A model generated the notes under the pieces. It was not told where the DNA came from. It made no database searches and worked only from the letters and a program-made list of their open reading frames with translations. DNA of 64,000 nt from Chryseobacterium sp. G0162 (GTDB taxonomy: Bacteria; Bacteroidota; Bacteroidia; Flavobacteriales; Weeksellaceae): positions 992,001-1,056,000 of the forward strand of contig NZ_CP033922.1 of NCBI RefSeq assembly GCF_003815715.1. The letters are read 5' to 3'. A program made the translations under genes and the position numbers. Below, piece after piece: positions 33,476 through 42,197 of the stretch (position 1 is its first letter; every line of letters begins with the position of its first letter).

Positions 33476-35308
33476 TTAATATATTATTCTTTGATAATCA
33501 TTATTGGGATCCATTCCCATCCAGTCTCTGTTGGCCGACCAGTGAAGGTATTGCTTACGTATAATCCGTAATAATGTTTGCGGATGATAAGCGGTAACCG
33601 TCACTTCTTCCAATGTTGTCGTTTTCATTTTATTCCCGTTTTCATCCAACTTTTCTTCAGGAGGTTCTTGCGGATCAGGTTCCTGTACTGGCTCAGGATG
33701 TAGCAGTCTTTGCAATGCTTTCTCTTGTTTTTCTTTTTCAACCTGTTCATCAGATTTGAAATCCCATTTACCATCATTCTCAAATACATAGCCATGTAAA
33801 AGATCTTTTGCATGAGGCAAATATTTATCATTTTCTATGGAAAAAGTAGTCTCTGTTTTCGTCATTAACTGGTGATCGTACAGATTTTCACCATGTTCTT
33901 CCATAAAATGCAAAGGGATATAGCTGTATTCTTTCCTTAGAAATCGGGTTCCGGTTATTTTACGGTACACCCCTCCTAAGGTAAGGACATTCAGGAAGCT
34001 ATTATTGATTTCGATCTGATTACCATCAAACCAATATTCATCAATCAGTTGTTGTCTGCGTTTATTGAGAAACCATACGGGTTTGTGATTGGAAGTTTCT
34101 ATTTCATCCACTTTCTCTGTTCCGTTTTCATAAGCACCACCAATATCGCAGTGTACTCCGGAAAATTCTTTTTCAATACTTCCCGGAAACTTCGTTAATG
34201 AAAAATTTTCCCGGTGCTCATTGGCTGCTGTAAAATGAACAGCCTTAAAGTAAGGCCCCGGATTTTTGAGCTGTAACTGCTCTATATCATCTCCGAAATT
34301 GTATTTAGGTCCTAAAGCAGAATGCTTCATCCCTTCCCATCCTACACGTCTGAGCCCTCCCATATCACCAAATTCTTCATAAGAAGATACCGTATCATAT
34401 ACCCCGATAAAACGAACATCAAGATCTAAGTCTTCAAGTTGTTGCTCAGATAAAACTTTTTTACTTAAAAGATAATATCCCAGAAAACCAAATTTTGGAA
34501 GTTTACCATCTTTGATATATTTCGGATCTACTTCAATATTATCTTTATCTATCCAGATATCTCCATATTCAGGAATCGCTGCCGGACCATAAGGAGAATT
34601 AACCTGAGTATATCCTATGATCTTTCTCGATTTTTTGATCTCAACATCTTTGGGTCTTTTATTTCCATTGATTTCGTAAGCAAAATTTCTTGCAGCAGCA
34701 GCTCCACGACTAAACCCAAAAGTATCAATGGTAATTTTCATTAATTTTACTTTACCATTTGTCTCAGCAATAAGTTTTTTAATGCGGTCAGCGGTCATTT
34801 CACATCCTTTCCTTACTTTCCCCCGCACTCCGGTTTTACCGGACCCATATTGAAATCCATCATCTACATCTCTGTTATTATCCAGTGTTCCGATTCCTTC
34901 TACATACACTCCATAGGTAGTCTGTTGGCAACATTTATACATTCTGGCGACATTGGTATAATCGTTACTAAAACTATTATCAACCCCCTTTTTATCCAAC
35001 CATCCCTGATGGCTAGATTTAAGATACTGATGATATTCAGAATTATCATCCAGCATCTTTTTCTTTTTCAGTCTTTCATATTCTTCTTCCTGTAAGATTC
35101 TTGTCTCTTTAATTGCCTTTTCTTTTTCCTTGATCTGATCATCCGTATCAGTACTGCTCATTTTATTCTTTCCATCCCTGTAATCCATCCTTAATTCGCT
35201 GTTTTTCAAATTATTCAGAGTACCATCAAAGAATACTCCGAATTCCAGATACAGCTCATCTAGAGGAGTTTTAGGATTGCCTGTGTTGTATACAAAAGTT
35301 TTTCCCAT
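33476..35308 (-). CDS. T6SS lipase effector, Tle1-like DUF2235 protein
   Basis: This 610-residue protein matches the DUF2235 (Tle1) alpha/beta hydrolase group. VFFDGTLNN near residues 25-33 and GFSRGAAAARN (Ser200 as nucleophile) are diagnostic; Asp305 in FIGVYDTVSS and a His in GVHCDIGGAYE complete a likely triad. A charged coiled insertion (residues 55-90, EKEKAIKETR...) precedes the core. The C-terminal quarter is Pro- and Glu-rich with a terminal extension. Tle1 proteins are phospholipases delivered by T6SS against membranes. There is no signal peptide, as expected. A DUF2931 lipoprotein precedes it. Confidence 0.82.
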   Translation of the reverse strand: MGKTFVYNTGNPKTPLDELYLEFGVFFDGTLNNLKNSELRMDYRDGKNKMSSTDTDDQIKEKEKAIKETRILQEEEYERLKKKKMLDDNSEYHQYLKSSHQGWLDKKGVDNSFSNDYTNVARMYKCCQQTTYGVYVEGIGTLDNNRDVDDGFQYGSGKTGVRGKVRKGCEMTADRIKKLIAETNGKVKLMKITIDTFGFSRGAAAARNFAYEINGNKRPKDVEIKKSRKIIGYTQVNSPYGPAAIPEYGDIWIDKDNIEVDPKYIKDGKLPKFGFLGYYLLSKKVLSEQQLEDLDLDVRFIGVYDTVSSYEEFGDMGGLRRVGWEGMKHSALGPKYNFGDDIEQLQLKNPGPYFKAVHFTAANEHRENFSLTKFPGSIEKEFSGVHCDIGGAYENGTEKVDEIETSNHKPVWFLNKRRQQLIDEYWFDGNQIEINNSFLNVLTLGGVYRKITGTRFLRKEYSYIPLHFMEEHGENLYDHQLMTKTETTFSIENDKYLPHAKDLLHGYVFENDGKWDFKSDEQVEKEKQEKALQRLLHPEPVQEPDPQEPPEEKLDENGNKMKTTTLEEVTVTAYHPQTLLRIIRKQYLHWSANRDWMGMDPNNDYQRIIY

Positions 35309-35318
35309 AGTTTTGTTT

Positions 35319-36401
35319 TTAGAAAACCTCTACTTTATCAGTCTTTATAAAGGCTTCTTTACCATTTTCACCTCTTAGCTTTATTGTGAAATAGCTGTTA
35401 GCCTCATTAACCTTAACGATAATGTCCGCTTTAGTTGAATCAGGATCATCACCAAACACTGCTTTAAAAGCTTCCAAACCTGAGTTTTCATTCAGGTCAC
35501 AGTGAGCACCATACATTTTATGATCCGCTCCTATATAGTCAAACATAATCCTTACCGGGATGGCTCTTTGTTCATTTACTGCCAATATGTTTTTTGCCGT
35601 GTCAAATTGTTCTTTTTCTCCATTAATTGTAGATACCTTAACATTAACTAATGAATTGAGCTTGGCATTTTCCGGCAGCTCGAAAACAGGTTTCCAGCTG
35701 TATCGGATTCTATAGGTATCCCATAAACCAAATGGAATAGCTTTTCCTTTATTTTTTTCTTTTACCTCTGCAGGGATAACCTTACCATTATTAAACACAT
35801 CATCAAGGTAATCTTTCCTCCAGAAACGGTTCTGATGGCTATCCAACTGGGCAATTTCTGATTCCGGAATTGTTACTTTTTTAGCCTGATACCGTCCTAC
35901 TTCCTTCTGAATTCCGACGCCGGCTATCCAAACTACTACTACACCTCCGGGAGCCATTCCAACGCCAATTTCATCATAATTTAAATGTTCAGTCTCACCA
36001 CTTCCATTCGTCACTTTTGTTTCATACCCTTTACTGAAGTATTCTTTAATTTTAGCAATATCAATGGTAGTATCGATCATGTAAAACTGGTTTTCCATAT
36101 AAGATATCCATACAAAATCCAGTCGGGAAGGAAGACTTTTAAAACCATTTCCCATCCCATGATTGATGGAGCCCCAGGCACCATTTCCAGGTATCATCCC
36201 AAAGCCTAAACTTACCCATTCTCCACCTTCACATTCTATCCCTCCTTTATATACTTCCATCGGATATCCCAGAGGAGCAGAAGTTCCTTCAGTCCATTCA
36301 TATTTTGTCATAGTTTCAGTTTTTTTAGGAGCTTTTTTTTCCTGACACGACATCTGGGTAAAAAATAAAAAGCTTAAGAGATATTTTAATATTTTATTCA
36401 T
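35319..36401 (-). CDS. DUF2931 lipoprotein, candidate immunity to the Tle1-like lipase
   Basis: This 360-residue protein has a lipoprotein signal (MNKILKYLLSFLFFTQMSC, lipobox MSC with Cys19), then DUF2931-like sequence: WVSLGFGMIPGNGAWGSINHG, PSRLDFVWISYMENQFY and GVGMAPGGVVVVWIAG. DUF2931 lipoproteins commonly accompany T6SS and phospholipase effectors. Located 10 nt upstream of the DUF2235 lipase in the same operon, it is a good candidate for periplasmic lipase immunity. It is long for the family (usually about 200-250 aa), so it may be a fusion with a second beta domain in the C-terminal half. Confidence 0.75.
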   Translation of the reverse strand: MNKILKYLLSFLFFTQMSCQEKKAPKKTETMTKYEWTEGTSAPLGYPMEVYKGGIECEGGEWVSLGFGMIPGNGAWGSINHGMGNGFKSLPSRLDFVWISYMENQFYMIDTTIDIAKIKEYFSKGYETKVTNGSGETEHLNYDEIGVGMAPGGVVVVWIAGVGIQKEVGRYQAKKVTIPESEIAQLDSHQNRFWRKDYLDDVFNNGKVIPAEVKEKNKGKAIPFGLWDTYRIRYSWKPVFELPENAKLNSLVNVKVSTINGEKEQFDTAKNILAVNEQRAIPVRIMFDYIGADHKMYGAHCDLNENSGLEAFKAVFGDDPDSTKADIIVKVNEANSYFTIKLRGENGKEAFIKTDKVEVF

Positions 36402-36474
36402 TCTTACAATCTTATAAAGTAATTATGTACTCCACTACCATACATAATTAATTTTTACACAACAATTTCTGTTT

Positions 36475-36774
36475 TCAAGAGCATAGTCGGGGAACTATAA
36501 TTAACAGGATCACGGATATGATGATAAAACCTATACCCCCTGAATAGATACCGAATAATGTAAAATCACCTATCCCTTTTTTCTTCTTCTGAGCTGCTAT
36601 TATAAATGGCAGAAAAAACAATACGGGTAGAAAAGCACCGCAAAGCCATACAGCCAACCAGCCGCAATCACCGTCACTATACCCGGTAAGATCCATAACA
36701 CTTAATGTAATGATACCAGTGAGGATGACAAAAACTACAGATAAGAACAGAGCAATAAGTCCTTTTTTCAACAT
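36475..36774 (-). CDS. Small membrane protein in the T6SS island
   Basis: This 99-residue protein has three hydrophobic helices (about 5-30, 42-64 and 75-97) with KKKKG in a cytoplasmic loop and a DLTGYSDGDCG external loop. I do not know its family. It starts 4 nt after the VgrG stop and precedes the DUF2931/lipase pair by 70 nt. It may be a second immunity component guarding against membrane attack or a stabiliser of the apparatus; the context alone cannot decide. Confidence 0.6.
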   Translation of the reverse strand: MLKKGLIALFLSVVFVILTGIITLSVMDLTGYSDGDCGWLAVWLCGAFLPVLFFLPFIIAAQKKKKGIGDFTLFGIYSGGIGFIIISVILLIIVPRLCS

Positions 36775-36778
36775 ATAT

Positions 36779-38638
36779 TTATCCTTTATTCACTTTGGCA
36801 TCTATCTTCCCTAGCATTTTAGCCACTCCCGAGCTTTGTAACAAAATGTCGCCATTCTTTGCTTTATGAGTGGTTGTGGAAGTAGTTTCTTTCAAATCAC
36901 CCGTTACATTAATGGTTTTATTTTCATTAATGGTCTGTTTATAATTCCTTGAAGTAAACTTATGGTTATTGGTAATATTAATGGCGTTATCATTTCCTAC
37001 CGTGGTCTTCATATCCTGTCCAACATTTATGGTAAGATTTTCCCCTGCATTGAATGTCATATTCTTTGGAGCTGTCACGATGATATTTCCTTTTCCATCC
37101 ATGAAATAATTATTTCCACTAGGATCAATGATGGTAACACTTCCTTCAGCATCATTCATCAAAACCCGGATTCCACTTCTTGTCTGTATGGATTTTAAGT
37201 GATTATCCACACCACCTCCCATAGCTGTACCACCATGAAACATTCCGCCCATGACAAAAGGACGGTCCGGATGATTGTGTACAAAACCTACCATTACCTG
37301 ATCTCCTACTTCAGGGATGGCTACATATCCTCTGTTTTGAGTGATCTGATCTGTTCCTCCGGCATCGGGAGCCATCATTCGTATAAAATTGGTAGTATCA
37401 TTCAGCTGCCAATCGAATCTTACGGTAACTCTTCCCTGCCCCAGCGGATCTGTATTGGATATAACTGTTGCGATCTGAGGTTCTGCAATGGGCAGTGTAA
37501 AATCCGGAGTCGGAATATACCCTGTATCTGAAGCGATCGCCTCAAACCTTCCTTTATAACGCCCCAGTGTATCTACTTCATGAGTCACTTCTGTGACCAT
37601 CAGTTTGGTAAAATAAGAGGTTTGATTACTGTCGGTTTTCCGCATTTTGATGTCCGCAACACATCCCGGATGTAAAAACGGGATGGTAGTCCCTCCTGAA
37701 ACGGTAAAAACATCAACCGCTCTGCTTCCGGCAGTACTGGTTTGAGAAATCACCACGTCCATATCGGTGGCTGCCTTTATAGGAGCAACCTGCAATGATG
37801 AAGTCTTAAAGATTTTATCGTTATTCTGATAGGCTGTTTTTGCCAGATTTCCTACATGTTTAATGGGAGTTTCTCCTGAAATAAGTTTCGTATTGGAACT
37901 GCTGTTATATCCATAAAATCGAGGCTTGATATGAACAGCTTTCATTTCTACATTAATATCAGAAACATTGCTTCCATAGATGAGTTCTACAGCTTTATTT
38001 TGAGGCGGCATATTTCCGAAATGAAGGATTTCACCGTCATAAAAGAATTGCTCACCATAAGCTTCTGCCATTCTGCAAAGATAATTGTAGTGGGTCTCGT
38101 TGTATTGGGAACTGTAAAGAATCTGAGCAGATGCTTTAGCATTCACTTTTACATCAAATTTACTGTTTTCGATCCCTTGTTTTATAACGTCGGTAGCAAT
38201 AATTCCCATATTGACAGGCTGGTCACCCCCAAAACTTTGGGTATGAGGAGCAGCATCCAAAAGAATGGTGGGGCTGTATCCTTTCAGGACAATATTTCCA
38301 AGACTGTGATTTTCCTGACTGAATCCTACTTTTGTAATAACCCCTACAAAAGTTCTTTCAGGGCTTCCTTCTACATCTTTATATTTAAAAACTACAGTCA
38401 AACGTTTTCCTAAAAACTGCTGAGCTTCTTCCAGATCATGGTTTTGTACCCCATCTAAGGTATCATGTGCCAATGTCAGTTCAAAATTATGGTGTTTCTT
38501 TACACTCTGCTGTAAGCGGAAGTGTTTGAAATGTTTGAGTATTTTGCCTTCAATCACGATATCCAGCTTCACCACACGGTTGATTCCAGGAATATGATTC
38601 TCCGAAATCTTTTCGGAATTCGAGGTATTTTTATTCAT
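36779..38638 (-). CDS. vgrG: T6SS spike protein VgrG (TssI)
   Basis: This 619-residue protein has a phage gp27-like N-terminal part (about 25-370, including GDQPVNMGIIATDVIKQGI and SSQYNETHYNYLCRMAEAYGEQFFYDG), a gp5 OB-fold (about 385-465, PLGQGRVTVRFDW and QNRGYVAIPEVGDQVMVGF) and a beta-helical needle (about 490-610) with repeated strands such as ITVN, TINVG and TINVTG. The needle tip would carry the DUF4280/PAAR protein. It is the first gene of the effector operon downstream of hcp. The C-terminus has no effector extension. Confidence 0.93.
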   Translation of the reverse strand: MNKNTSNSEKISENHIPGINRVVKLDIVIEGKILKHFKHFRLQQSVKKHHNFELTLAHDTLDGVQNHDLEEAQQFLGKRLTVVFKYKDVEGSPERTFVGVITKVGFSQENHSLGNIVLKGYSPTILLDAAPHTQSFGGDQPVNMGIIATDVIKQGIENSKFDVKVNAKASAQILYSSQYNETHYNYLCRMAEAYGEQFFYDGEILHFGNMPPQNKAVELIYGSNVSDINVEMKAVHIKPRFYGYNSSSNTKLISGETPIKHVGNLAKTAYQNNDKIFKTSSLQVAPIKAATDMDVVISQTSTAGSRAVDVFTVSGGTTIPFLHPGCVADIKMRKTDSNQTSYFTKLMVTEVTHEVDTLGRYKGRFEAIASDTGYIPTPDFTLPIAEPQIATVISNTDPLGQGRVTVRFDWQLNDTTNFIRMMAPDAGGTDQITQNRGYVAIPEVGDQVMVGFVHNHPDRPFVMGGMFHGGTAMGGGVDNHLKSIQTRSGIRVLMNDAEGSVTIIDPSGNNYFMDGKGNIIVTAPKNMTFNAGENLTINVGQDMKTTVGNDNAINITNNHKFTSRNYKQTINENKTINVTGDLKETTSTTTHKAKNGDILLQSSGVAKMLGKIDAKVNKG

Positions 38639-38819
38639 ATTAATGCAAGGTGTTTGACAGGCTTTTATTTTCAGAAAAAAAATCTAAAAAATAATATCCT
38701 TTCTATAAAATTATAAATTTTTTACAATATAAAATCCACTTTTACCCGATTTATTTTAACAATTACAGAAAACTGATAAGAGTATTTTTCTGGATTCTGA
38801 CTTATTCATCAGAGCCAAA

Positions 38820-38854
38820 AAAACAGAACAGTATCTATTGTACCATTCTGTTTT
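38820..38854 (-). terminator. hcp terminator
   Basis: AAAACAGAA and TTCTGTTTT pair across a 17-nt loop; on the minus strand the stem ends in TTTTTTTTGG. It separates hcp from vgrG. Confidence 0.6.
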
Positions 38855-38887
38855 ATATGTACTTGATTTTTTTAAGTGACCAGGTTC

Positions 38888-39295
38888 TTACGCGCTAGGC
38901 CAAGCTCCGTGATAAGCAGAGTTCCCCAGATCAATCTGTTCTGCACTTACAACAAAAGTAATATACATACTGTTTTCGTCTACTGCATCGAAGTCTACTT
39001 CGTGCTGAATCACGTATCCATTCTGCCACTTTAATGTTGTTAATGTTCCTTCTTCGTGAGATTTATTGAAGGTAATTTCTCCTACAGTTGGCTTGTACTT
39101 TCCGTTCAGCAAGCTTTCAAGAATGTCTGATTTTTCTGTTGCTTCCACTGTGATTTTGATAAGAGCGTTAGAAGGATCTGATGCTACACGTCCTGAAACG
39201 TCTGTAGATCTTGATACGCTGTAGTTAAGCTTTAATAATTTTTGTCCTTCTCCGTTGTTGAATTTTAAAATTCCTCTTGAATTTCTTTCTGCCAT
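38888..39295 (-). CDS. tssD: T6SS tube protein Hcp (TssD)
   Basis: This 135-residue protein has the Hcp-like beta barrel of Bacteroidota T6SS subtype iii: MAERNSRGILKFNNGEGQKLLKLNYSV, GRVASDPSNALIKITVEA, and GEITFNKSHEEGTLTTLKWQNGYVIQHEVDFDA. It stacks as hexamers into the tube inside the sheath and can itself carry effectors. It stands alone on a strong promoter (39346-39353) and ends in a terminator, as expected for the abundant tube protein. It lies about 24 kb from the sheath gene tssC. Confidence 0.9.
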   Translation of the reverse strand: MAERNSRGILKFNNGEGQKLLKLNYSVSRSTDVSGRVASDPSNALIKITVEATEKSDILESLLNGKYKPTVGEITFNKSHEEGTLTTLKWQNGYVIQHEVDFDAVDENSMYITFVVSAEQIDLGNSAYHGAWPSA

Positions 39296-39345
39296 GATTG
39301 TAAATTTTAATCGTTAATATTGTGTGATTTGTTGTTTTATATCAC

Positions 39346-39353
39346 CAAATATA
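39346..39353 (-). promoter_or_regulatory. hcp promoter, -7 element
   Basis: TATATTTG on the minus strand is a perfect -7 box about 50 nt before the hcp start codon, with a TTTTG box 16 nt further upstream. Confidence 0.6.
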
Positions 39354-39506
39354 GATCTAATTGCAATAGCAAAATACAAATTGATAAGAAATTTAAAAAA
39401 GTGTAGTAATACTACGACTAACACTTGTTAGGATAAATATAATCTGAAAATCACATACTTACTCTTGGCATTTTTCTTTAACACGTATCTAAAAGTTCAT
39501 TATTGA

Positions 39507-40202
39507 TCAGGATATATTCACCCCGAAAAGATGCCCCACCAAAGCAGTAATTCCCATAGCTACCGTACCCCAGAAGCAGATTCTCAACACTGCTATTTTA
39601 ATACTGGAACCTCCTGCTCTGGCTGAGATTGCTCCTAAAAGCATCAGAAATATAATAGAAAAACCATATTGAAAATATACCATCTGCTTGATAGGAGCTA
39701 AAAGAGAAACGGTAAATGGTAATAATGCTCCTACTGCAAATGATCCGAATGAAGCGATTGCTGCCTGTAAAGGTTTTGCCTGAGTAATTTCATTGATTCC
39801 AAGTTCATCACGGGCATGCGCTTCCAATGCATTATGCTCTGTAAGTTCAATAGCAACCTGCATTGCTGTTTCTTTCGTACACCCCCTTCTTTCATAGACC
39901 TTAGCCAATTCCCTTAGTTCTACTTCCGGCATTTCTTCAAGTTCCCTTTGCTCCCGGATCAGATCTGCCTTTTCAGTATCTTCCTGTGAGCTTACAGAAA
40001 CGTATTCTCCAGCAGCCATAGACATTGCTCCTGCAATCATTCCTGCCAAAGCAGCCAAGATAATGATATGCCGCTCAGGTTCTGCTGCTGCCACACCAAT
40101 GACAATACTTGTAGTAGATAGCAGTCCGTCATTAGCTCCCAAAACAGCTGCCCGAAGCCAGCCCACTCTATTTACATAGTGCTTTTCCAGTTGATGATGC
40201 AT
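39507..40202 (-). CDS. VIT1/CCC1 family transporter
   Basis: This 231-residue protein has five membrane helices and the VIT family hallmarks: RVGWLRAAVLGANDGLLSTTSIVIGVAAA (about 12-40), then AGMIAGAMSMAAGEYVSVSSQ with the metal-binding Glu-rich cytosolic segment EREL-EEMPEVELRELAKVYERRG, and ELTEHNALEAHARDELGI. Such proteins move Fe2+ or Mn2+ out of the cytosol. There is no ferritin-like fusion domain. It is monocistronic on the minus strand. Confidence 0.9.
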   Translation of the reverse strand: MHHQLEKHYVNRVGWLRAAVLGANDGLLSTTSIVIGVAAAEPERHIIILAALAGMIAGAMSMAAGEYVSVSSQEDTEKADLIREQRELEEMPEVELRELAKVYERRGCTKETAMQVAIELTEHNALEAHARDELGINEITQAKPLQAAIASFGSFAVGALLPFTVSLLAPIKQMVYFQYGFSIIFLMLLGAISARAGGSSIKIAVLRICFWGTVAMGITALVGHLFGVNIS

Positions 40203-40340
40203 ACAATAATCTGTGTGTTGGTGTTATTTTAAATATAAGTCTGGAATCGAAAGATATATAACTTTAAAATCGTCTTCTTTCCAAACTCAGTTTAAAGTTA
40301 TAAAATGTTTATTCAAGAATGATTTTAAATTACATGACTT

Positions 40341-41087
40341 TTATTGGGGATAAAACCTCATCTGTTCAAAGCTATAATTGGGATTTGCCCTTAGAAGATC
40401 AATCAATTCTTTTAATTCTGATTCTTCCCAGCTTTTTTGAAACATTTCATCATGAATCAGCATCACCACATTATTCTTAGTAAATGTTTTATCAGAACTA
40501 CAGAGTTTCTGAACAGAAGTATACATATCGTTGACAGTTTGAATGGGTGTTCCGTCAGCAGGGCGATGTTGCCATTCAACATCCCAGCCTACTACTTTAT
40601 ACCCCATTGCAGCCAGTTGATCTGCAGTCTGTATTCCATTGGTGATATCATTTTTTGACTTTCCGCCTAATCTCCAGATATTTCTTCCGGGAAGACGGAC
40701 AATCTTATAAGGCAGCTTCAATAAATTCTGATTATACACGATGTCCTGTACTGATTTGTCTACATTATTATAAAACGCTTCATAATGATCGTTGGCATGA
40801 GTAAAACTGTGATTATATTCATCAATGTAGGGATTCTGATCGTAATATTTGGCATAAGTATCCATCTGTTTATCCTTAATCACATGTTCTCCCACCATAA
40901 AAACACTGATCTTAATTTTTTCCTTTAGAATAATATCATTGATATTTTCACTTCCGTTAAGTGGGCCATCATCGAATGTTAGGTAGATATAGCATTTATT
41001 GAGTGACTGAGGCATCGTTTTTTGGGAATATAAAGTATTACTCAATAATAAAAGTGAACCAGCAAGGAAAACAACTAGTTTATTCAT
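40341..41087 (-). CDS. Secreted polysaccharide deacetylase
   Basis: This 248-residue protein with a signal peptide (MNKLVVFLAGSLLLLSNTLYSQ) is exported. The carbohydrate esterase 4 (NodB-like) core has CYIYLTFDDGPLNGSE (motif 1 with the catalytic Asp pair), EYNHSFTHAND (motif 2, HxxxH zinc ligands), YKIVRLPGRNIWRLG (motif 3), and VVGWDVEWQ and MLIHDE (motif 5). It removes acetyl groups from chitin- or peptidoglycan-like polymers. A cell-wall target is possible; the exact substrate cannot be predicted. Confidence 0.88.
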   Translation of the reverse strand: MNKLVVFLAGSLLLLSNTLYSQKTMPQSLNKCYIYLTFDDGPLNGSENINDIILKEKIKISVFMVGEHVIKDKQMDTYAKYYDQNPYIDEYNHSFTHANDHYEAFYNNVDKSVQDIVYNQNLLKLPYKIVRLPGRNIWRLGGKSKNDITNGIQTADQLAAMGYKVVGWDVEWQHRPADGTPIQTVNDMYTSVQKLCSSDKTFTKNNVVMLIHDEMFQKSWEESELKELIDLLRANPNYSFEQMRFYPQ

Positions 41088-41251
41088 ACAAATCAGTTTA
41101 TTACAAATATAATAAGGATCATGGAATAAAAACCATAGATTTTGTATGCATTACACCTTCCCGCTAGGCAACATAAATTACCATTAAAAACCTATAAATC
41201 AAACATAAAGATTCCAAAAACCCATCTATTTATCGAAAAATCCTATTTTCT

Positions 41252-41259
41252 TATCTTTG
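41252..41259 (+). promoter_or_regulatory. lgt promoter, -7 element
   Basis: TATCTTTG fits the -7 consensus, 27 nt before the lgt start codon. No convincing -33 box is visible. Confidence 0.5.
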
Positions 41260-41286
41260 CAAACGTAAAATCCGATAACAATATCA

Positions 41287-42123
41287 ATGAGTTTATTATA
41301 TATCAACTGGGATGTCAATCCTGAGATCGTCAATATTTTAGGTGTTTCTATTAAATACTATGGCCTGTTGTTTCTTTCAGGACTTGTTTTATGCTTTAAT
41401 ATTGTAAAAAGCATTTATAAAAAAGAAAATCTAAGCGCACAGGCACACGATGCCTTATTTTCATATGCACTTATCGGAATATTAGTGGGTGCCAGATTGG
41501 GACACTGTCTCTTTTATGATTTTGATTATTATTCCCAGCATCCGTTAGAAATCTTCTTACCGATCCAGAGAGGTCCGGATGGAGCTTATCACTTTACCGG
41601 TTATGCAGGGCTTGCAAGTCACGGTGGTGGAATTGGGTTGATGATTATGCTGCTGATCTATGCCAGAAAGTTTAAAATCCCATTAATGACTGTTTTGGAT
41701 GCCATCGCTATTGTTCTTCCGCTGGCAGGTGTTTTTATCAGACTTGCCAACCTTATGAACTCTGAAATCATCGGGACTCCTACCAATGTTCCATGGGCTT
41801 TTATATTCCATCAGGTAGATAACCTTCCAAGACATCCTGCTCAGTTGTATGAGGCGATTTCATATCTTATTATTTTCCTTATTGTTTATCTTATTTATAA
41901 GAAAAATATCTTTAAAATCGGAAAAGGTTTTTATTTCGGGATCAGTATTCTTTTAATCTTTATTATGAGAATCCTGATTGAGTTTATAAAAGTAGACCAG
42001 GTAGAATTTGAACATGGGATGAGCTTAAATATGGGACAGCTTTTAAGTATTCCTTTTGTGCTTCTGGGACTTTTCTTCATTATCAAAAGTGTATTGGAAA
42101 AAGGAAAGATGAAAACTTTATAG
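41287..42123 (+). CDS. lgt: Prolipoprotein diacylglyceryl transferase
   Basis: Lgt attaches diacylglycerol to the lipobox Cys of prelipoproteins in the inner membrane, the first step of lipoprotein maturation. The 278-residue protein has seven membrane helices, IKYYGLLFLSGLVLCF in the first, GARLGHCLFYDFDYYSQHPLEIF (Arg for substrate binding), GYAGLASHGGGIGLMI and the family signature RLANLMNSEIIGTPTNVPWAFIF, then RHPAQLYEA. All are intact. It would serve the many lipoproteins seen here (GldD, DUF2931, RND partners). Confidence 0.97.
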   Translation: MSLLYINWDVNPEIVNILGVSIKYYGLLFLSGLVLCFNIVKSIYKKENLSAQAHDALFSYALIGILVGARLGHCLFYDFDYYSQHPLEIFLPIQRGPDGAYHFTGYAGLASHGGGIGLMIMLLIYARKFKIPLMTVLDAIAIVLPLAGVFIRLANLMNSEIIGTPTNVPWAFIFHQVDNLPRHPAQLYEAISYLIIFLIVYLIYKKNIFKIGKGFYFGISILLIFIMRILIEFIKVDQVEFEHGMSLNMGQLLSIPFVLLGLFFIIKSVLEKGKMKTL

Positions 42124-42145
42124 TCTTTCTTCCTCAAATCATAAA

Positions 42146-42185
42146 AAACTCACTGAAAGTTGTTTTCAGTGAGTTTCTTTTTTTA
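42146..42185. terminator. Bidirectional terminator between lgt and the SDR gene
   Basis: AAACTCACTGAAA and TTTTCAGTGAGTTT make a long stem with a GTTG loop, followed by a T run on the plus strand and a T-rich flank on the minus strand. Confidence 0.85.
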
Positions 42186-42197
42186 ATAAGTTTCAGC

